Of a stretch of 64,000 nt of DNA, positions 59,477-64,000 are shown one piece after another. The number at the start of each line of letters is the position of its first letter. Position 1 is the first letter of the stretch. Position numbers and translations under genes: made by a program. The notes under the pieces were generated by a model that searched no databases, had not been told where the DNA came from, and saw nothing but the letters and a program-made list of their open reading frames with translations. The stretch comes from Myxococcales bacterium (GTDB taxonomy: Bacteria; Myxococcota_A; Polyangia; Polyangiales; GCA-016699535): positions 1,054,001-1,118,000 of the forward strand of contig JACKDX010000001.1 of assembly GCA_020633325.1 (NCBI GenBank), written 5' to 3'.

Positions 59477-61104
59477 GGCAAGAGCGATCGGACGCCCCGA
59501 ACAGGCGGCGCAATACCGAGAAGCTTGGCAATGGTCGGGGCGAGTTGCGTCATTTCTACCGCGGAGCTTTGGCGACGGGATTTTATGCCAGGCGCATAAA
59601 TCAGTGTGGGCACTTCACTATCGTACTCCCATGGAGTGCCGTGCGTGGTGCCGAGCCCCTGGCGCAACACCACATCACGATTCGAAAGCACATATAGGTC
59701 GGCCACAGGGTTTGGGGGGGCACTTTTCCAGACGGCAGTTCCCCAAAGGTCAACGGGTGGCGTCGGCAAATCCTTGAGTGACCAGAGATCGTACAGGCCG
59801 AAAATGCGGGGGTCGCTAGCGAGCCCCTTCTGAAGGGCTTGGACTAGAACGCGGCGGGCCGGTGGCGCTTCCGCATCTTTACCGAACGCTACGAAGGGCC
59901 CGTCGCAGGAGTCGATCCAGGCGCCGGGCCCCATGCCAGCGTAGGCGGCTCGGCGAAGCTCCGTAAGGAGCTCATCGCTGGTGAGTCGCTCGGCCGATAG
60001 CGACTGCGACTGCTCCGGCATTGGACCGACGCCGTGATCGGAAGTCACCAACACGGCAAGTTGGATGCGTTGACTGAGATTATCGATGAAGTCCCCAAGC
60101 ATACGATCCGTTCGGACCAAGACATCGAGATACTCCCAGGAGGCGTTGCCAAATGCATGGCCCACTATGTCCGTGGTTGAGACCGACAGCATCAGCAAGT
60201 CGCTAACGTGGTCGGTGCCCATACGGTAATGTTCGACCGCGGCAAGGGCCGCATCCAACAGGTATTGAACGGACGGGGGCGTGAACAAAAACGCCTCAGC
60301 AGGTGATGGGCTTGCGAGAGGGTCATGAGGCATCGAGGCGCTCCAACCATGCACCAACGATTCGCCCGGCTTAATATCTTCACCGAGCACCCGACGTAAA
60401 AGGGCGGGATCTCGCGCCGACCAAACAGTCAGGTATTTCTGAACAGGATGGGCAGTACTCCATGAGGTTAACCACGCCGGAAGCACCTTTCCATAGTAGC
60501 TAGAGGTCGTCATGCGTCCTTGACCATCACCGGCGTGATACCATGCAACCATATCCGGTGATTTCCCGGCTGAGACAATGGCGGGCCAAGGTTTCAACGA
60601 CAAAGATACCACGCGCGCATGCCCCTTCGTGGATTGCTTAAGCAAATCGCCCAGGGTGGGCGCACGCATTGCCATGGGCCCGGCAAACTGGTCGGGGGCA
60701 CCAAAAACAGCATGCGTCCGATCATCCACTACGCTTAGCCATCGGCCAAGTCCGGGGTTCCATACGCGGTTAGCGGCAATACCATTATCGCGGGGCAATC
60801 GGCCCGTGTAAATTGCCGCATGACCCGGCGCCGTGAACGTGGCCGCATACGGCAAATGGGTGTGTTCAAAGTATGCGCCCCGGGAGATCATACGTTTGAT
60901 GAGGCCGCGCCCATCCAAGTAGGGGAGATAGCGATTCAAGGTTTGGCTCCCAAACTGGTCAATGACAATGCCCACCATTAAAGGTGCCGGCTCGAAAACA
61001 GTGTGCGCAGAAGGAGAGGGTGTTGATATCGGTGGAGGACTCCCGCAGGCAGCAAGGAGCCCCATGCCGATCGCATACCACCCAAGACTGCGATGTCGCC
61101 TCAT
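59473..61104 (-). CDS. Alkaline-phosphatase-superfamily lipoprotein (PafA/NPP-like)
   Basis: The 543-residue product has a lipobox LAAC (Cys20) and a metal-dependent phosphatase/phosphodiesterase domain: GIVIDQFGSQTLNRY with the first metal Asp, YAATFTAPGHAAIYTG with the probable Thr nucleophile, STTDIVGHAFG with Asp and His, and VTSDHGVGPMP with the second Asp-His pair. The closest type I recognise is PafA or nucleotide pyrophosphatase/phosphodiesterase. Substrate is unknown, but its place upstream of cysD and downstream of queD, in one coupled run, fits release of phosphate or sulfate at the cell surface. The start is ATG 61104. Confidence 0.85.
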   Translation of the reverse strand: MRRHRSLGWYAIGMGLLAACGSPPPISTPSPSAHTVFEPAPLMVGIVIDQFGSQTLNRYLPYLDGRGLIKRMISRGAYFEHTHLPYAATFTAPGHAAIYTGRLPRDNGIAANRVWNPGLGRWLSVVDDRTHAVFGAPDQFAGPMAMRAPTLGDLLKQSTKGHARVVSLSLKPWPAIVSAGKSPDMVAWYHAGDGQGRMTTSSYYGKVLPAWLTSWSTAHPVQKYLTVWSARDPALLRRVLGEDIKPGESLVHGWSASMPHDPLASPSPAEAFLFTPPSVQYLLDAALAAVEHYRMGTDHVSDLLMLSVSTTDIVGHAFGNASWEYLDVLVRTDRMLGDFIDNLSQRIQLAVLVTSDHGVGPMPEQSQSLSAERLTSDELLTELRRAAYAGMGPGAWIDSCDGPFVAFGKDAEAPPARRVLVQALQKGLASDPRIFGLYDLWSLKDLPTPPVDLWGTAVWKSAPPNPVADLYVLSNRDVVLRQGLGTTHGTPWEYDSEVPTLIYAPGIKSRRQSSAVEMTQLAPTIAKLLGIAPPVRGVRSLLP

Positions 61105-61114
61105 GGGGGAGGTT

Positions 61115-61474
61115 CTATAGAAAAATGCTGGCGCTGGCCATGCATGTTTCGTGCACCGTGATTGAGCTCACGTGAGCTTGCGGTACGCGGATGCGCTCGG
61201 CGACGAAGCGCGCCAACAGTTCACTCGTGGGATTCTCGAGCCCGGGCACCTCATTAAGGTACTGATGATCGAGCAACGCGTGTAGGGGCTGCCATGCTTC
61301 GCCGAGTGTGGCAAAATCGACGATCCAACCCTTTTTCGCATCCACTTCTCCTCGTACGCGCACAGTGACACGAAAGCTGTGCCCATGCAGTCGAAAACAT
61401 TTATGGCTGGATTCCACCTGAGGCAGGCGATGGGCGGCCTCGAAGCTGAAGGTTTTCTCGATTTCCATCCGCAT
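61115..61474 (-). CDS. queD: 6-carboxytetrahydropterin synthase QueD / PTPS-like
   Basis: QueD makes 6-carboxy-tetrahydropterin from dihydroneopterin triphosphate on the way to queuosine. The 119-residue product is of typical length. Zinc ligands His15, His30 and His32 and catalytic Cys26 lie in FEAAHRLP and KCFRLHGHSF; WIVDFATLGEAW and LDHQYLNE follow as in the family, and ENPTSELLARFVAE ends with the substrate Glu region. AGGGG precedes ATG 61474 closely, and ATG 61468 with a better distance is the alternative. It heads the run queD, phosphatase, cysD, cysN. PTPS relatives also act in biopterin synthesis. Confidence 0.9.
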   Translation of the reverse strand: MRMEIEKTFSFEAAHRLPQVESSHKCFRLHGHSFRVTVRVRGEVDAKKGWIVDFATLGEAWQPLHALLDHQYLNEVPGLENPTSELLARFVAERIRVPQAHVSSITVHETCMASASIFL

Positions 61475-61613
61475 CGTCCCCTCTCATATCTGAAAGCCCA
61501 AAGTCGGTAAATGCTATCCATTCCGCTGTGTAAGGGCAGCAGGCGGCGCAAAATCCCAAAGCCCTGTATTTCATTAGTTCTTTCAGTATGTTACGGGGAT
61601 ATTGGCAAAATGT

Positions 61614-61627
61614 ACTGACACGTCAGT
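61614..61627. promoter_or_regulatory. Palindromic operator over the -35 box of the acyl-reductase operon
   Basis: ACTGAC-AC-GTCAGT has perfect 6-base arms and a 2-base centre, the size and form of many TetR-family operators. It covers the -35 box at 61615-61620, so a bound protein would block RNA polymerase. Confidence 0.5.
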
Positions 61628-61643
61628 CTAGTTTCGATATAAG
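61615..61643 (+). promoter_or_regulatory. Sigma-70-type promoter of the HAD/acyl-reductase operon
   Basis: CTGACA (61615-61620) and TATAAG (61638-61643) are exactly 17 bases apart and each match consensus at 5/6. Transcription would start near 61650, which rules against ATG 61588 as the start of the following gene and favours ATG 61684 or 61657. Confidence 0.6.
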
Positions 61644-61683
61644 CGTGCAACCCAGTATGCAAGACAGAGAGTCACGGGTCTCG

Positions 61684-62337
61684 ATGCCACATCCCACGCC
61701 CGCCTCGAGTCCTGGTGGGGCGGTTTTTTGTCGTGTGGAAGGGATTCTAACGACCCGCACACGCGCATTCGCCCTCGCATGGTGCATTGGCAACAGCCAG
61801 CGCCTCCGGCACCGCATCGGTCGCATCGCTCAGTTTGCTGCGGAAGATTGGTTAGGCGCGCGTCATCGATTCTCTGCGCTTCGCGGCATGAGCAAAGACC
61901 GGCTCACGATATTGGGCGCTCAGTTCTGTCACCGGTTTATCATTCCAGAAGTGAGTGCCAAACATACTCAACTTCTCGCCCAGGCGTGCCTTGAGCAATC
62001 GCGTCTGGTGCTGATCAGTGATCACGTCGACATTATCATTGCGCCGCTCGCCCGTCTCCTCGGCGCGGCGCATGTCGTGTGTAATCGTCTGGAATATCAA
62101 AACGGATTCGCGACAGGGCGCCTTCGGGAGCCTATAGTAAAGGCGGCCATAAGCCTCGCTGCGCTCGAGACGCTCGCACAAGAAGAACACATCGATCTTT
62201 CAAAATCGGTCGCCTACGGGAAATCTGGTCCAGATCGGGTTCTGTTGGCGAAGGTGGGTAAACCATGCGCTGTGCGGCCCGATTGGCGACTTCGTCAGGT
62301 AGCCCTACGTCGCGCATGGCCGGTGGTTGACTCATGA
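61684..62337 (+). CDS. HAD-IB-like protein with degenerate catalytic motifs
   Basis: The 217-residue product has the general HAD subfamily IB layout: AVFCRVEGILT at 13-23, LVLISDHVD as motif II, and SVAYGKSGPDRVLLAKVG with CAVRPDWRLRQVALRRAWPV as the end region. In active members the first motif is DxDGT; here the two aspartates are Arg17 and Glu19, and the later GDS is GKS, so phosphatase activity is probably lost. The promoter at 61615-61643 places the start at ATG 61684 (ATG 61657 possible). The stop overlaps the fatty acyl-CoA reductase start (ATGA). HAD-IB proteins of this type often travel with lipid genes such as PlsC-like acyltransferases. Confidence 0.75.
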   Translation: MPHPTPASSPGGAVFCRVEGILTTRTRAFALAWCIGNSQRLRHRIGRIAQFAAEDWLGARHRFSALRGMSKDRLTILGAQFCHRFIIPEVSAKHTQLLAQACLEQSRLVLISDHVDIIIAPLARLLGAAHVVCNRLEYQNGFATGRLREPIVKAAISLAALETLAQEEHIDLSKSVAYGKSGPDRVLLAKVGKPCAVRPDWRLRQVALRRAWPVVDS

Positions 62338-63989
62338 GTGCGCGCCTGCATGGGGACAGCCGTTACCCCGCCTCGATATCGGTGAGAGAGGCCTTGGCAG
62401 AAAAGACGCTGTTTATCACCGGCGCGACCGGGTTTGTGGCGAAAGTCTGGGTAGTGATGCTGCTCTCACGTGTACCCAAAGTGGGGCGCCTGTTGCTTTT
62501 GGTGAGATCTCAAAAAAACCAAAACGCCGAGGAGCGCTTTTTCCGCATGGCGTGGAGTTCGCCCGCCTTTCGGCCGCTACGCGAACAACACGGCGCTGGA
62601 TTTCTGGCATTCCTCAAAGATCATGTTGAAGTGATCGAAGGGGATATTCGGCAACCTCGCCTCGGTCTTTCGGTCGAGGCGTATGCTCGGTTGGCCGCGC
62701 GCATCGATATAACGGTGCACATGGCGGGTATAACCGAGTTTCAGGCGGATCCTATTCAGGCCACCTCTTCCAACGTCCACGGCGGCATGCATGTCGCGGA
62801 CTTGGCGGCGATGACCGCCTCACAGGCCATGGTGTTGGTTTCGAGTGCATTTGTTGCCGGAGCGCGCGATGGTGAAGTTTCAGAAACGCTGGTGGTGGAT
62901 CGTGCGCCACTTGGGATGACATTCGACCCAACAGAGGAGCTTCGGCTTTTGGAAGCAGCTTGTGTTGATAGCGACCGAAATTTCGACGATAGAGCCTCTA
63001 ACGGCGCGAGGAAAGCCAGGATTGCCGTCGGGGTAGGCCGTGCACGCGCCCTCGGATGGCCTAATATCTATTTGTATACCAAGGGATTAACAGAACACCT
63101 TCTCAAAAAGCGGGAGGATCTCAATCTTACCATCGTTAGGCCTTCGGTGGTGGAATGTGCAAAGGCATTTCCTTTTGCGGGTTGGAACGAGGGCATCGAC
63201 ACCGCCGGCCCGTTGGTTTGGCTTCTCTCAACGCCCTATCGATGGATTCCGCTAAAGCCTGAAAACCGCTTTGATGTGATCCCGGTCGACACCGTTGCAC
63301 GCGGGCTGTGCATTGTTGTCGCGCTTGCGCTCAAGGGGCGTGCACAGCCCATCAACCATTTGACGTCCTCAGTGATCAATCCGCTCATCTTTGAACGTGC
63401 CATCGAACTTGCAGGCCTGGGCCTACGCCTGCACGGCTACCACGAGCATCGAGGTGCGTTTTGGCAACGGGCATGGACCCATCTCGATGGGGTGCCTGTT
63501 GAACCCCGGGCCCATTTTCGACGCTTGGAGCAGTGGCGAACAAGGCTCAGGGGCATGGAAACCTTCGTCAGTCGCTTCAAAGCGCTCGATGGCATCCCGC
63601 CCCTCGTGGCGAATCCCCTCGGCGTGGGCGCGCGAAGGTTGACCAACCATTTACGAAACGGTGTGCGCACTCTGTCGCGCATTGAACATCTTCTCAGACT
63701 GTACGAGCCGTTCACGTGCGACTACAATTACGCATTTTGTGCCGACAATGTCTCTAGTGCATCATCGAGGTTGGTCGCATCCGAGGAAGCGTTGTTTGGC
63801 TTCGACATGGCTATGCTGGACTGGCGGGATTATTGGATTCATGTGGAGGTGCCTGGATTGATGAAATGGTGCGCGCCACTTCTGGAAGGTAAGAGCGTGC
63901 CCGAAGATCCCGTCCCCGTGTCTGCCCAAACGAGACAAGGGCGGCTGGCGGAACGTGACCTGGGCAATGCGCATTCAGCAGTCTTATGA
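62334..63989 (+). CDS. Fatty acyl-CoA reductase (FAR, extended SDR family)
   Basis: The 551-residue product reduces long-chain fatty acyl-CoA to aldehyde or alcohol. The N-terminal Rossmann domain has LFITGATGFVAKVWV at 26-40, followed by the RLLLLVRSQ strand; HMAGITEF and VSSAFVAGAR follow, and the catalytic pair is Tyr246 and Lys250 in IYLYTKGLTEHLL, then LTIVRPSVVECA. The C-terminal part from about 340 fits the male-sterility/FAR_C region (NHLTSSVINPLIFERAIEL). Products would be wax alcohols or ether-lipid precursors, both known in myxobacteria. It overlaps the HAD gene and, at its 3' end, the start of another gene by ATGA. Confidence 0.88.
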   Translation: MSARLHGDSRYPASISVREALAEKTLFITGATGFVAKVWVVMLLSRVPKVGRLLLLVRSQKNQNAEERFFRMAWSSPAFRPLREQHGAGFLAFLKDHVEVIEGDIRQPRLGLSVEAYARLAARIDITVHMAGITEFQADPIQATSSNVHGGMHVADLAAMTASQAMVLVSSAFVAGARDGEVSETLVVDRAPLGMTFDPTEELRLLEAACVDSDRNFDDRASNGARKARIAVGVGRARALGWPNIYLYTKGLTEHLLKKREDLNLTIVRPSVVECAKAFPFAGWNEGIDTAGPLVWLLSTPYRWIPLKPENRFDVIPVDTVARGLCIVVALALKGRAQPINHLTSSVINPLIFERAIELAGLGLRLHGYHEHRGAFWQRAWTHLDGVPVEPRAHFRRLEQWRTRLRGMETFVSRFKALDGIPPLVANPLGVGARRLTNHLRNGVRTLSRIEHLLRLYEPFTCDYNYAFCADNVSSASSRLVASEEALFGFDMAMLDWRDYWIHVEVPGLMKWCAPLLEGKSVPEDPVPVSAQTRQGRLAERDLGNAHSAVL

Positions 63990-64000
63990 GCATATTTCTG
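63986..64000 (+). CDS. Start of a further gene of the acyl-reductase operon (partial)
   Basis: ATG 63986 overlaps the TGA of the acyl-CoA reductase gene in the same ATGA pattern used by the preceding pair, and the frame stays open to the window end (MSIFL). Five codons allow no identification; an acyltransferase would suit the context. Confidence 0.35.

Noticed and set aside
61588..61683. ATG 61588 as start of the HAD-like protein
   Set aside because: A promoter with near-consensus boxes at 61615-61643 lies downstream of it, so this codon is probably not in the transcript.
1..64000. CRISPR arrays, tRNA or rRNA genes, insertion sequences, integrases
   Set aside because: By eye I found no regularly spaced direct repeats, no tRNA-like T-arm with acceptor pairing, and no transposase or integrase sequence; a dedicated scan could still find a tRNA.

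Overview
The window reads as chromosomal DNA of a Gram-negative bacterium, most probably a member of the Myxococcota or a related former deltaproteobacterial lineage. The basis is indirect: an outer-membrane biogenesis set (LolA, TamA/TamB), a CdaA/YbbR c-di-AMP pair, a DUF4388-type regulator, a TIGR02147-type regulator next to lipoproteins with a TETGNP-like start, many lipoproteins with Asp/Gly/Ala-rich spacers, and a fatty acyl-CoA reductase operon. Genes are tightly packed, stop/start overlaps of the ATGA type are frequent, and I saw no rRNA, tRNA, CRISPR array or insertion sequence. No database search was possible, so names rest on motif recognition.

Layout. 0-4 kb: end of secA, argJ, a CAP-domain lipoprotein, a polytopic membrane protein and a 480-base intergenic stretch with hairpins and a terminator. 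4-7 kb: lolA and a convergent pair of glycosyltransferases (GT4, GT2). 7-9.7 kb: two cysteine-rich secreted proteins of unknown role. 9.7-13 kb: a proB-proA-rsfS-rlmH operon, divergent from a prepilin peptidase. 13.9-15.2 kb: a small two-gene nucleotidyltransferase module enclosed by an imperfect 87-base direct repeat. 15.4-20.2 kb: accessory region with a degraded gene, two small lipoproteins, a YD-repeat lipoprotein, a TIGR02147-type regulator with a perfect palindrome in front of it, and a divergent RCC1-repeat protein.

20-31 kb: a CDF metal transporter, dnaE, a coiled-coil zinc-ribbon protein, and a minus-strand glnE-regulator-ilvE run. 31.5-41.7 kb: a long plus-strand run of yajC-secD-secF, a glycine-rich secreted protein, tilS, ftsH, folP, cdaA and a YbbR protein, joining protein export, membrane proteolysis, folate and c-di-AMP synthesis. 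glmM faces this run convergently. 43-50 kb: tamB and tamA, translationally coupled.

50-64 kb: a cytochrome b6-type bc complex (Rieske protein, and a cytochrome b fused to two c-type haem domains) with a divergent cytochrome c lipoprotein; miaB, a VanZ-like protein, mltG, ruvX, and a dihydroneopterin-aldolase-like domain fused to a C-terminal cupin-like region. Then a minus-strand queD-phosphatase-cysD-cysN operon in which the APS-kinase-like end of CysN has lost its P-loop lysine. Finally an operon of a catalytically degenerate HAD protein and a fatty acyl-CoA reductase, preceded by a good sigma-70 promoter whose -35 box lies inside a palindrome.

The best candidates for something undescribed are the TIGR02147/YD-repeat/RCC1 lipoprotein locus, the repeat-flanked nucleotidyltransferase module, the 7-9.7 kb secreted pair, and the degenerate-enzyme cases (HAD, CysN C-terminus).
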